Positions 24,456 through 32,741 of a stretch of DNA of 42,753 bases are shown piece by piece. Position numbers and translations under genes: made by a program. The stretch's first letter is position 1. Each line of letters opens with the position of its first letter. Location: assembly GCF_003105115.1 (NCBI RefSeq), contig NZ_QETH01000036.1, positions 1-42,753 on the forward strand. Reading direction: 5' to 3'. The notes below the pieces were generated by a model. That model saw only the letters and a program-made list of their open reading frames with translations, was not told where the DNA came from and searched no databases. This DNA is from Flavobacterium sp. HTF (GTDB taxonomy: Bacteria; Bacteroidota; Bacteroidia; Flavobacteriales; Flavobacteriaceae).

Positions 24456-24542
24456 TTACTTTTCCCTACGCTAGTATGAACTAGATCAGGTTCAGAGGGT
24501 AAAATCTCAGCCTGCATGTTGCAGACACCCCTAAAGTGTGAA
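24456..24542 (-). ncRNA. TPP riboswitch (THI element) of the thi operon
   Basis: On the minus strand the core elements appear in order: AGGGGTGTC, GGCTGAGATTTTACCC, GAACCTGATCTAGTT, and CTAGCGTAGGGAAAAGT. A P1 pairing is visible as ACTTT with AAAGT. It controls the thiS-thiC...thiF operon. Confidence 0.96.
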
Positions 24543-24579
24543 GCAAATGTAATGAATTTTGTTTAAAAGTTTGAAAAAC

Positions 24580-24623
24580 TTTCAGATTTCATGTTTTACT
24601 AACCAGAAACCTGGAACCTGAAA
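24580..24623. repeat. Imperfect inverted word repeat (TTTCAGGTTTC type)
   Basis: TTTCAGATTTCATGTTT (24580-24596) faces AGAAACCTGGAACCTGAAA (24605-24623). Related to the 964-1019 locus. It lies between the riboswitch and tag. Confidence 0.55.
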
Positions 24624-24630
24624 CAAAAAA

Positions 24631-25200
24631 TCACTTCGTTCTTGTCCAGCAATCTTCAATATGGTCATTGACCATTCCGGTTGCCTGCATGTGAGCATAA
24701 ATAACGGTTGAGCCTACAAATTTGAATCCACGTTTCTTTAAATCTTTACTAATTTCATCCGAAAGTGGAGTAGTGGCAGGAACATCTTTTAAGGTTTTTG
24801 GATTATTGTTAATAGGTTTTCCATCGGTAAATTTCCATATATAATCTGAAAAAGTACCAAATTCTTCCTGTATTTTTATGAAGGCTTGTGCGTTTGTAAC
24901 AGCCGCACGGATTTTTAATTTGTTGCGGATGATTCCCGTATTTTCTAATAGCTCTTCGATTTTTTCTTCCGGATAATTGGCAATTTTTTTATAATCGAAA
25001 TAATCAAAAGCAGCTCTGAAATTTTCTCTTTTGTTCAAAATAGTAATCCAGCTCAGTCCGGCCTGAAAAGTTTCAAGGATTAAAAATTCAAATAAAGAGG
25101 CATCATCATACACCGGAACTCCCCATTCTTCGTCATGATATTTTTTGTATAAATCGCTGGCAGAACACCAGCCGCATCTTATTTTATTTTCGCTTTCCAT
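24631..25200 (-). CDS. tag: DNA-3-methyladenine glycosylase I
   Basis: 189 aa. It removes 3-methyladenine from alkylated DNA. The N-terminal zinc and active-site segment RCGWCSASDLYKKYHDEEWG (residues about 7-26) and the FEFLILETFQAGLSW segment are intact, and the C-terminal ATGMVNDHIEDC region has the His/Cys zinc ligands. Its start shares the A of TAATG with the upstream lipoprotein gene. Confidence 0.96.
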   Translation of the reverse strand: MESENKIRCGWCSASDLYKKYHDEEWGVPVYDDASLFEFLILETFQAGLSWITILNKRENFRAAFDYFDYKKIANYPEEKIEELLENTGIIRNKLKIRAAVTNAQAFIKIQEEFGTFSDYIWKFTDGKPINNNPKTLKDVPATTPLSDEISKDLKKRGFKFVGSTVIYAHMQATGMVNDHIEDCWTRTK

Positions 25201-25826
25201 TACTTTCCAATTTTCCAGTGATAGCCTTTTACTGAAGGGATGTATGCTTTATTTCCGATGATTATTAAGTCAGTATAGATTTTCTTATTATATCTGATTC
25301 CGATAGCTTCTCCGGAAGTATACATTTTATTGGCTTCAAATTTGAGTTTCATTTTGGCGTCTGTAAATCTTGCATCAGAAATTCTTTCTACAAACCACGT
25401 TGATTTCCATTTTACTTCAATTTCATCTTCCGCCGTTTTGGTAATGCTTTTTATCATCTTTATTCCGTCAGCAGGAATATTATGATCTTCAATAAGTTCT
25501 TTTTGTGTTAAAGTCTCTCCGGTTTTGCAATCTGCCAGGAATTTTTTAAAATAAGTAATTCCCAGAAATTTTTCATTTCCGATTTCCCGTTCTATAATAC
25601 TGTCAATCGTAGTTTCTGTATTTTCAGGAATAATCTCCGTCTTACTAATTTTATCTGTGATTGAATTTTTATAAGCTTTTACAGTTTCAATTGTGCTTTC
25701 TGAAATAGTTTCTATTTTGTTTGAAATACCGTCAGTAACTTCCAGTATTTGCTTTTTAGAATTTTTAGAACAACTTGTAATCAGGCATATTACCAGGGCT
25801 GAAAAATAGATTTTATAATTTTTCAT
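25200..25826 (-). CDS. Hypothetical lipoprotein
   Basis: 208 aa with a lipobox ITSC at about residue 19, so membrane-anchored in the periplasm or outer membrane. A coiled or charged region (about 25-70) is followed by a mixed domain with ITYFKKFLADCKTGETLTQ and EIEVKWKSTWFVERISD. No named family recognised. TAATG overlaps tie it to the VUT transporter upstream and to tag downstream, giving a three-gene operon. Confidence 0.8.
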   Translation of the reverse strand: MKNYKIYFSALVICLITSCSKNSKKQILEVTDGISNKIETISESTIETVKAYKNSITDKISKTEIIPENTETTIDSIIEREIGNEKFLGITYFKKFLADCKTGETLTQKELIEDHNIPADGIKMIKSITKTAEDEIEVKWKSTWFVERISDARFTDAKMKLKFEANKMYTSGEAIGIRYNKKIYTDLIIIGNKAYIPSVKGYHWKIGK

Positions 25827-26503
25827 TATTTTAAATCTTCTTTGTCTGTATGAAGATGATCTTTTTCCAGATATTTTTTTATCAGATGATGTCCGGCATA
25901 AATAAGCGGTGTCAATAAAATCGCAACCGAAAGTTTAAAAATATATCCCGTTAAACCGGATGAAATATAAGTATCAAAATCAATTTTTCCCGGTAAGTAA
26001 AAAGCAATTCCAAGTACAATAAAAGAATCGAATAATTGTGAAATTACTGTTGATCCGGTTGTTCTGAGCCATATCTTTTTTTCTCCGGTACGTCTTTTAA
26101 AAAACCAAAATATCCAGACATCTATTAATTGCGATACTATAAAAGCGATTAAACTTCCAACAATAATCCACATACTCTGACCAAAAACGGCCTGAAATTG
26201 TTCGTCATTTACAGGACTAATCCCTTTTGCGGCCGGAATCACAATTGCCATAAAAAGAATAAGAAAGGCGTAAGCAATCAGGCAGGCTGTAATAAAAGAA
26301 AGCTTTTTTACTCCTTTTTCACCAAAATACTCATTGATTAAATCAGTTGTCAGAAAAACAATTGGCCAGGGCAATATTCCTATACTCATTACAAAAGGGC
26401 CAATCTGGATTAATTTTCCACCTATTAATTCGGCAACGACTGCGTTGGTAATAAAAATTCCTGCAAGAATAACGAAGACAATTTCTCTTTTGGTTTTAAA
26501 CAT
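25826..26503 (-). CDS. VUT family transporter (queuosine precursor type)
   Basis: 226 aa from the ATG at 26503 (MFKTKREIVF); nine codons upstream are in frame. Six or so hydrophobic segments are visible. Family signatures are NAVVAELIGGKLIQIGPF and PIVFLTTDLINEYFGEKGVK (about residues 44-63). Members (YhhQ/QueT-like) import queuosine precursors, but substrate varies. No queuosine biosynthetic genes are nearby, so the substrate is inferred from the family only. Confidence 0.85.
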   Translation of the reverse strand: MFKTKREIVFVILAGIFITNAVVAELIGGKLIQIGPFVMSIGILPWPIVFLTTDLINEYFGEKGVKKLSFITACLIAYAFLILFMAIVIPAAKGISPVNDEQFQAVFGQSMWIIVGSLIAFIVSQLIDVWIFWFFKRRTGEKKIWLRTTGSTVISQLFDSFIVLGIAFYLPGKIDFDTYISSGLTGYIFKLSVAILLTPLIYAGHHLIKKYLEKDHLHTDKEDLK

Positions 26504-26600
26504 ATTTCTTTTTGGTAAATGAAGTTTCAAATTTAAGTTATTTCTATTTAAGTTGAAGATTCACTATATAAATAAAGTGGGTTTCAAAATAATAAAATGG

Positions 26601-26608
26601 TAAATTTG
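26601..26608 (+). promoter_or_regulatory. Candidate -7 box of dcp
   Basis: TAAATTTG, 48 bp before the ATG, matches the TAnnTTTG consensus. Confidence 0.5.
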
Positions 26609-26655
26609 AGTTTAGATAATTAAATTGTCAATCAGAAAATAAATAATATTTTATA

Positions 26656-28737
26656 ATGAGCACTATCACTTCCATTAACTCTCAATCAGGTTCTCAAAAT
26701 CCGTTGCTTCAGGAATGGGGCGGACCTTACGGAGGAGTTCCTTCTTTTGATGAATATAAAGTTTCAGATTTTAAACCTGCAATAGAAATTGCCATTCAGC
26801 AAAAATTAGAAGAATTAGATAAAATTGCAAATAATGATGAGCTGCCTGATTTTGATAATACCATTGCAGCTTTAGAACTTTCGGGTAAAAACATCACTAG
26901 AATTCGCGAAATCTACGAAATCTTCAGTTCAAATATTTTTACTCCCGAATTCGGAATTGTAGAAACTGAAATGTCTCCAAAATTATCGGAACTGAATGAT
27001 AAAATGTATCAAAACCACAAGCTTTTTTCAAGAATAGAAGCGATATATAATTCAGAAGGATATAAAAATCTGAATAGCGAACAACAACGTCTGGTTTGGT
27101 GGTATTATACAAATTTTGTGCGCGAAGGAGCAAAATTAAATAACGAGAATAAAGAAAAAGTTGGAAAGATCAATCAGGAATTAGCACTTCTTTTTACCAG
27201 ATTTAGCCAGAATTTATTAGCCGAAGAGCAAAACCAGTTTATAGAATTAAAATCAGAAAATGATTTTGACGGTTTACCGGAAGAAATTAAAAATGCGGCT
27301 ATTGCTGAAGCCAGACTGAGAAAAATTGATGCTTTGGGATGTGTTATAAATACCCGTTCATCTATTGAACCATTTCTGACGTTTTCTAATCGTAGGGATT
27401 TAAGACAAAAAGCTTTTGATATTTTTGTAAAAAGAGGCGATAACGGTAACGAAAATGATAATAATGAATTACTTGTTTCTATTTTAAAATTACGAAGCGA
27501 GAAAGCATCATTATTGGGCTATGCGTCATTTGCAGAATGGAGTTTGTCTAATAAAATGGCAAAAAGCCCGGCCGAAACATTAGCTTTAATGGAATCGGTG
27601 TGGAAACCGGCTGTTGATAAAGTACATCATGATGTTGCAGAAATGCAAAAAATTGTGGATGCCGAAGGTGGTGATTTTAAAATTCAGCCCTGGGACTATC
27701 GTTATTATGCAGAAAAAGTCAGGAAATCAAAATACGATTTAGACCAGAACGAGGTAAAGCAATATTTGCAGCTCGAAAACTTAAGAGAAAGTATGTTTTG
27801 GGTTGCAGGCGAATTATTTAATTTAAGTTTTAAGCAAATCGATACTATTCCCGTTTTTCATAAAGATGTTCGTGTCTGGGAGGTCAATAGTGACAGAACC
27901 GGCAAAACGATTGGATTATGGTATTTTGATCCTTACGCAAGAGCAGGGAAACGTTCAGGCGCCTGGATGAGTTCTTATCGGGATCAGCAGAAACTAAGTG
28001 AGACACTTCCGATTGTTTCTAATAACTGCAACTTTATAAAAGGAAATACAAACGAACCTGTTTTGATTTCGTGGGATGATGCAACTACTTTATTTCATGA
28101 ATTTGGCCATGCACTCCACGGATTGTGTTCTAATGTAACATATCCGAGTTTATCGGGAACGGCTGTGGCAAGAGACTATGTTGAGTTTCCGTCTCAGTTG
28201 TTAGAACATTGGCTGGCAACTCCCGAGGTGCTGAATAAATTTGCTTTACATTATAAAACAAATGAACCATTGCCTAAATCATTAGTAGACCGAATAGAAA
28301 AAGCAGCCAATTTTAATGAAGGTTTTGCAACCGTAGAAACGATTTCAAGTTCTTTTGTGGATATGAAACTTCATTTACTTACAGAAAATGTCAATCCCCA
28401 TCAATTTGAAGCGGATACTCTTAAAGAGCTAAATATGCCTTCTGAAATTGTTATGCGCCATCGAATTCCTCAATTTGCACATATTTTTTCCGGTGATGGA
28501 TATGCGGCAGGATATTACAGTTATTTGTGGTCTGATGTTATAAATGCAGATGCTTATGAAGCTTTTTCAGAAGGGAAAGGACCATTTGATAAAGAAGTTG
28601 CAGAAAGGCTTTATAATACCGTTTTTAGTATAGGGAATACTATTGACGCAGAAGAATCGTATGAAAACTTCAGAGGAAGGGCTTTTGAATCTGATGCCTT
28701 AATGCGCGCCAGGAACTTTCCAATAGTACAGAATTAA
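26656..28737 (+). CDS. dcp: M3 family peptidyl-dipeptidase (Dcp-type zinc metallopeptidase)
   Basis: 693 aa, the usual length. It removes C-terminal dipeptides from peptides. The zinc motif HEFGH is at residues 481-485, the third zinc Glu follows in the ATVETISSS segment, and FPSQLLEHW and HIFSGDGYAAGYYSYLWSDV are conserved family segments. No signal peptide, so cytosolic. Monocistronic, ending in a bidirectional terminator. Confidence 0.95.
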   Translation: MSTITSINSQSGSQNPLLQEWGGPYGGVPSFDEYKVSDFKPAIEIAIQQKLEELDKIANNDELPDFDNTIAALELSGKNITRIREIYEIFSSNIFTPEFGIVETEMSPKLSELNDKMYQNHKLFSRIEAIYNSEGYKNLNSEQQRLVWWYYTNFVREGAKLNNENKEKVGKINQELALLFTRFSQNLLAEEQNQFIELKSENDFDGLPEEIKNAAIAEARLRKIDALGCVINTRSSIEPFLTFSNRRDLRQKAFDIFVKRGDNGNENDNNELLVSILKLRSEKASLLGYASFAEWSLSNKMAKSPAETLALMESVWKPAVDKVHHDVAEMQKIVDAEGGDFKIQPWDYRYYAEKVRKSKYDLDQNEVKQYLQLENLRESMFWVAGELFNLSFKQIDTIPVFHKDVRVWEVNSDRTGKTIGLWYFDPYARAGKRSGAWMSSYRDQQKLSETLPIVSNNCNFIKGNTNEPVLISWDDATTLFHEFGHALHGLCSNVTYPSLSGTAVARDYVEFPSQLLEHWLATPEVLNKFALHYKTNEPLPKSLVDRIEKAANFNEGFATVETISSSFVDMKLHLLTENVNPHQFEADTLKELNMPSEIVMRHRIPQFAHIFSGDGYAAGYYSYLWSDVINADAYEAFSEGKGPFDKEVAERLYNTVFSIGNTIDAEESYENFRGRAFESDALMRARNFPIVQN

Positions 28738-28745
28738 CAAAAATA

Positions 28746-28779
28746 AAAAAGCCCGAATAAATAAATATCCGGGCTTTTT
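28746..28779. terminator. Bidirectional terminator between dcp and tsf
   Basis: AAAAAGCCCG (28746-28755) with CGGGCTTTTT (28770-28779), A-run and T-run on the respective sides. Confidence 0.92.
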
Positions 28780-28798
28780 ATATTGAAATAATAATATA

Positions 28799-29761
28799 TT
28801 AACCTAAAGTAACTCTTTTGAAACCTGTAATTTCAACATTGTATCCTTTAACGTAATCACCAACTTTTTTACTGTCGTCTTTGATAAAGTTTTGATCTAA
28901 TAAAGCTTTCTCTTGGTCTAAAGTCGTGTTGTCAGAGATGAAACGTTGAACTTTTCCTGGGATAATTTTGTCCCAAATTTGCTCTGGTTTACCTTCAGCT
29001 TTTAATTCAGCTTTAGCATCTTCTTCAGCTTGTTTTAAAACTTCTTCAGTTAATTGAGAGAAAGAAATATATTTAGGAACATTTTTTAAAGTTTTACCTA
29101 AACGTTTTGCTTCTTCATTATCTTTTTCGATAACAGCAATACGAGCAGCAAGTTCAGATTCAACGAAAGCAGGATCAAAATCTTTGTAAGATAATGTATC
29201 AGCTCCCATAGAAGCAACTTGCATAGAAACATCTTTAGTTAAAACATCAGCGTTAGGAATTGCAGCAGAAATTGCAGTTAATGCAGCAATTTTGTTAACG
29301 TGAACGTAAGATCCAACAAAAGCACCTTCTAAAATTTCAAAACCACCGATTTCGATTTTCTCACCGATAACTCCAGTTTGCTCGATTAATTTTTCAGCAA
29401 CAGTAATTCCGTTGAAATCAGAAGCTAAGAATTCTTCTTTAGAAGAGAAGTTGATAGCTCTTTCTACTAAATCTTTAGCCAAAGTTACGAAAGCCTCATT
29501 TTTACCTACGAAGTCAGTTTCGCAGTTTAAAGTGATGATAGCTCCTTTAGTGTTGTCTGCATTGATGAAAGAAACAGCAGCTCCTTCAGAAGACTCACGG
29601 TCAGAACGGTTAGCAGCAACTTTTTGTCCTTTTTCTCTTAGGACTTGTATAGCTTTATCGAAATCTCCATCAGCTTCAACTAAAGCTTTTTTACAGTCCA
29701 TCATTCCGGCACCTGTAGATTGTCTTAATTTATTTACGTCTGCAGCAGTAATTGTTGCCAT
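28799..29761 (-). CDS. tsf: Elongation factor Ts
   Basis: 320 aa. It is the nucleotide exchange factor for EF-Tu. The N-terminal UBA-like domain (VNKLRQSTGAGMMDCKKAL) is clear, as is the conserved NCETDFVGKNEAF in the core (residues about 77-89). The length exceeds that of E. coli (283 aa) because the core repeats carry insertions common in Bacteroidota. It lies downstream of rpsB, separated by 137 bp that hold a word-repeat hairpin. Confidence 0.97.
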   Translation of the reverse strand: MATITAADVNKLRQSTGAGMMDCKKALVEADGDFDKAIQVLREKGQKVAANRSDRESSEGAAVSFINADNTKGAIITLNCETDFVGKNEAFVTLAKDLVERAINFSSKEEFLASDFNGITVAEKLIEQTGVIGEKIEIGGFEILEGAFVGSYVHVNKIAALTAISAAIPNADVLTKDVSMQVASMGADTLSYKDFDPAFVESELAARIAVIEKDNEEAKRLGKTLKNVPKYISFSQLTEEVLKQAEEDAKAELKAEGKPEQIWDKIIPGKVQRFISDNTTLDQEKALLDQNFIKDDSKKVGDYVKGYNVEITGFKRVTLG

Positions 29762-29800
29762 AATATTTTGAATTTTAATGTTAAAAGTAAAAATTCCATC

Positions 29801-29897
29801 TTTTAAATTCTAAACTCCAATTTTATTAAATTATCAACATAACGTTTTTAATTTGTGTTTGGATTTTAGAATTTAAAATTTGGAATTTAAAATTTGA
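29801..29897. repeat. Inverted word repeat between rpsB and tsf
   Basis: Arms 29801-29820 and 29859-29878 match at 19 of 20 positions. Further TTTAAAATTTGGAATTTAAAATTT words follow to 29897. It sits inside a ribosomal-protein operon. Confidence 0.75.
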
Positions 29898-29898
29898 T

Positions 29899-30684
29899 TT
29901 ATTCTTCAGTTGCAGGAGCAGCAGCTTCAACAGCCGGTGCAGCTTCAACAGCTGGTGCAGCAGTTTCTTCTGAAGCTTCAGTTTCTTTTTCAGAACCTCT
30001 GTCAGAAAGACCTTCGATTACAGCAGCAGTTACTAAAGATAAAATTTTGTCAATTGATTTAGAAGCATCATCATTTGCAGGAATAACGTAATCAACCTCT
30101 CTTGGGTCAGAATTCGTATCAACCATTGCGAAAACTGGAATGTTTAATTTTTGTGCTTCTTTTATTGCGATGTGTTCAGCTTTGATATCTACTACGAACA
30201 ATGCAGCTGGTAGTCTAGACATGTCAGCGATTGAACCTAAGTTTTTCTCTAATTTAGCACGTAGACGATCAACTTGCAAACGCTCTTTTTTAGAAAGAGT
30301 CATGAAAGTACCATCTTTCTTCATTTTATCAATAGAAGACATTTTTTTAACTGCCTTTCTGATAGTTACGAAGTTAGTTAGCATTCCACCAGGCCATCTT
30401 TCAGTAATGTAAGGCATGTTTGCCGCTTTTGCTTTATCAGCAACGATGTCTTTTGCTTGTTTTTTGGTAGCTACGAATAAAATTTTTCTACCTGATGCAG
30501 CGATTTTTTTCAAAGCTTCGTTAGCTTCTTCAATTTTAGCTGCAGTTTTATATAGATTGATAATGTGAATACCATTACGCTCCATATAAATGTAAGGGGC
30601 CATGTTTGGATCCCATTTTCTAGTCATGTGTCCGAAGTGAACACCTGCTTCTAGTAAGTCTTTTACTTCTATTTTGTTTGCCAT
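29899..30684 (-). CDS. rpsB: 30S ribosomal protein S2
   Basis: 261 aa. N-terminal LLEAGVHFGHMTRKWDPNM and FVATKKQAKDIV are canonical, as are RWPGGMLTNF and VDTNSDP. The C-terminal 30 residues are a low-complexity Ala/Pro/Glu tail of repeating AAPAVE units that E. coli S2 lacks. A 176-bp leader with predicted structure precedes it. Confidence 0.98.
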   Translation of the reverse strand: MANKIEVKDLLEAGVHFGHMTRKWDPNMAPYIYMERNGIHIINLYKTAAKIEEANEALKKIAASGRKILFVATKKQAKDIVADKAKAANMPYITERWPGGMLTNFVTIRKAVKKMSSIDKMKKDGTFMTLSKKERLQVDRLRAKLEKNLGSIADMSRLPAALFVVDIKAEHIAIKEAQKLNIPVFAMVDTNSDPREVDYVIPANDDASKSIDKILSLVTAAVIEGLSDRGSEKETEASEETAAPAVEAAPAVEAAAPATEE

Positions 30685-30710
30685 TTTTGTACTAGTTTAC
30701 GTTCTGTTGA

Positions 30711-30853
30711 TTAGCAATGCATAAATGGCGGTTTCCCAGGCTTTATACATTTAGATGCTAAACTATATCCTACCTCGATAGGAGAGCAACAATAACTGTG
30801 TTTTTTAATTTCAATAAATAATTGATAATGTCTTGTCCCATCTGAACAAGACA
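30711..30853 (-). ncRNA. Structured leader upstream of rpsB
   Basis: Three hairpins in order on the minus strand: TGTCTTGT/ACAAGACA (30829-30853), TCCTA/TAGGA with a 6-nt loop (30768-30783), and a longer element closed by TTAGCA/TGCTAA (30711-30716 with 30756-30761) capped by GG-GAAA-CC. This is a candidate S2 autoregulation site. No match to a named family is claimed. Confidence 0.5.
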
Positions 30854-30860
30854 GGTAATA

Positions 30861-31247
30861 TTAACGTTTAGAGAATTGGAATCTCTTACGAGCTTTCTTC
30901 TGACCGAATTTCTTACGTTCAACCATTCTTGGATCTCTTGTTAATAAACCTTCTGGTTTTAGGATAGCTCTGTTTTCAATGTTCACTTCACACATAACAC
31001 GTGCTAATGCCATTCTAACAGCTTCTGCCTGACCAGTTGAACCACCTCCGTAAACGTTTACTTTTACATCAAAGTTACCAGCGTTTTCTGTCATAGAAAG
31101 CGGTTGTAAAACTTTGTATTGTAAAGTTGCAGTTGGAAAGTAAGTTGCGAATTCTTTTTTGTTTACAGTGATTTTTCCTGTTCCTTCAGAAACATATACA
31201 CGTGCAACAGCGGTTTTTCTTCTACCGATTTTGTGAATAACTCCCAT
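30861..31247 (-). CDS. rpsI: 30S ribosomal protein S9
   Basis: 128 aa, ending in the typical basic tail KRFQFSKR that reaches the P-site tRNA. GRRKTAVARVYVSEGTGKITVN and YGGGSTGQAEAVRMALAR are standard. It begins at TAATG directly after rplM, the usual L13-S9 pair. Confidence 0.98.
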   Translation of the reverse strand: MGVIHKIGRRKTAVARVYVSEGTGKITVNKKEFATYFPTATLQYKVLQPLSMTENAGNFDVKVNVYGGGSTGQAEAVRMALARVMCEVNIENRAILKPEGLLTRDPRMVERKKFGQKKARKRFQFSKR

Positions 31248-31702
31248 TACTTAAGATCGTTTAGGTTAACAGTTCTAGGTTTTTGAGCTCCGTGAGTATG
31301 CTCACCACCTACAACAACATTTAGATTTCTAAAAAGTTCAGCTCCTAATTTGTTTTTAGGTAACATTCCTTTTACAGCTTTTTCTACTAATAATGCAGGG
31401 TTTTTAGATTGCAATACTTTAGCAGTTAAAGTTCTTTGTCCTCCTGGGTAACCTGTATGACGCATGTAAATTTTGTCATTCATTTTTGTACCTGTAAGGT
31501 TAATTTTTTCTGAGTTGATAACAATTACGTTATCTCCACAGTCAACGTGCGGTGTGTAACTTGGCTTGTACTTACCTCTTAAGATCATCGCAACCTTTGA
31601 AGCAAGACGACCTAAGTTATGCCCTTCAGCATCAACAACAATCCACTCTTTTGTTACAGTGGCTTTGCTAGCTGAAATTGTCTTGTAGCTTAATGCGTCC
31701 AT
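31247..31702 (-). CDS. rplM: 50S ribosomal protein L13
   Basis: 151 aa. WIVVDAEGHNLGRLASKVAMILRGK and HTGYPGG are canonical. First gene of rplM-rpsI-rpsB-tsf. The promoter box TACTTTTG (31746-31753, minus strand) is followed by a 7-bp hairpin at the start of the transcript. Confidence 0.98.
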   Translation of the reverse strand: MDALSYKTISASKATVTKEWIVVDAEGHNLGRLASKVAMILRGKYKPSYTPHVDCGDNVIVINSEKINLTGTKMNDKIYMRHTGYPGGQRTLTAKVLQSKNPALLVEKAVKGMLPKNKLGAELFRNLNVVVGGEHTHGAQKPRTVNLNDLK

Positions 31703-31725
31703 AATATTATTTTAATTAAACATTC

Positions 31726-31753
31726 CATCCCCAATAAAGGGGATGCAAAAGTA
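31726..31753 (-). promoter_or_regulatory. rplM promoter -7 box and 5'-terminal hairpin
   Basis: TACTTTTG at 31746-31753 is the -7 box. Right behind it lies GCATCCCC/GGGGATGG (31726-31745, 7 bp stem, 6-nt loop), at the predicted 5' end of the mRNA. It could act as an L13 autoregulation site. Confidence 0.6.
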
Positions 31754-31843
31754 CAATTAATTATTTTAAAACCAAATACCTTAAAAGATTATTTTAACTG
31801 CTGATTTTCAGGTGTTAATTTTTCATCCAAAACAATAAAAAAA

Positions 31844-31871
31844 CCATCTTTACAAAATTAAGTAAAGATGG
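31844..31871 (-). terminator. Terminator after the ferritin-like gene
   Basis: On the minus strand CCATCTTTAC and GTAAAGATGG form a 10-bp stem followed by TTTTTTTATT. It lies 28 bp past the stop codon of the 270-aa protein. Confidence 0.9.
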
Positions 31872-31898
31872 CTGGCAATAGGCTTATAAAAAATTAAT

Positions 31899-32711
31899 TT
31901 ATACTATAAATATATTTGCTATATCTACAACTTGTTGTGTAGTAAGTGGTTCGTCATACGCTTCAGATCCCGCTGCGGCACCAAATAAGGTTGCGGTATT
32001 ATAACCTGCCTGCATTGTAACTCCTTCTCCGTTATAAACAGCCTGCGTAGCTTCCGGCATTCCGGCTCCTCTCTCGCTGTTAGAAATCCATCCTTTTAGA
32101 CCACGTAGTCGTCGTACTTCAGACGCATGTCGTGCTTCGACAGAATGTATTTGTAATGCTGCAGTTAATAAATCGGGTGTAGAAATAAGATTTGCTGCCT
32201 GACCTTTATAAGCTCTCACACCCGTATCTTCAAATGCCTGTGCTAATGCTAAAAAGGTCGGATAATCTCCAAAAGGATCAAAGGCGCCTCCAACAGTAAA
32301 ATCAAAAGTGGGTTTTGGAACAAAATTGGGGCTCATGGTTCCGCCAAGTCCCGCAATTAAAAATTTTACGTGATCTGCTTCATGATCTGCTATTTGCTGA
32401 AATACTTTTAAATCACGTCCTCCGTTTTCTGATGCCGGTATTACTCCCGAATCTAATGCCATGGCATAAAATTCATTTTCAAGATATTCTAAGGTGAGGG
32501 CAAATTGCAAAGCTCCGATTGGAGTTGCCGGAGTTGCAGTAATGTCTTGTGCCATTGCTTTATTTGCTAATGCAGATAAACCAAATGGAATAGATGCTAA
32601 TGCTAAATTTTTTCCAAGATTTCCAAATTGTGAAAAACTGTCTCTTCTTGAACCTGTGGCAGCCATAACACCTTCGTTGGTAAATGACTCTATAAATTTT
32701 AAGATATTCAT
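31899..32711 (-). CDS. Ferritin-like domain protein with Tat-type signal
   Basis: 270 aa. A long n-region precedes the twin-arginine stretch GSRRDSFSQFG (residues about 20-30), then a hydrophobic run ending ANKAMAQ (about 48-54). The mature part is a four-helix ferritin-like domain with EYLENEFY, DHEADHVKFL (about 108-117) and VEARHASEV (about 186-194), giving the E and E-x2-H residues for a di-metal site. It lies 30 bp after its paralogue and is probably co-transcribed. Exported redox or metal role inferred. Confidence 0.85.
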   Translation of the reverse strand: MNILKFIESFTNEGVMAATGSRRDSFSQFGNLGKNLALASIPFGLSALANKAMAQDITATPATPIGALQFALTLEYLENEFYAMALDSGVIPASENGGRDLKVFQQIADHEADHVKFLIAGLGGTMSPNFVPKPTFDFTVGGAFDPFGDYPTFLALAQAFEDTGVRAYKGQAANLISTPDLLTAALQIHSVEARHASEVRRLRGLKGWISNSERGAGMPEATQAVYNGEGVTMQAGYNTATLFGAAAGSEAYDEPLTTQQVVDIANIFIV

Positions 32712-32741
32712 AATTTCTAGTTTTAAAAAAATGGATTAATA

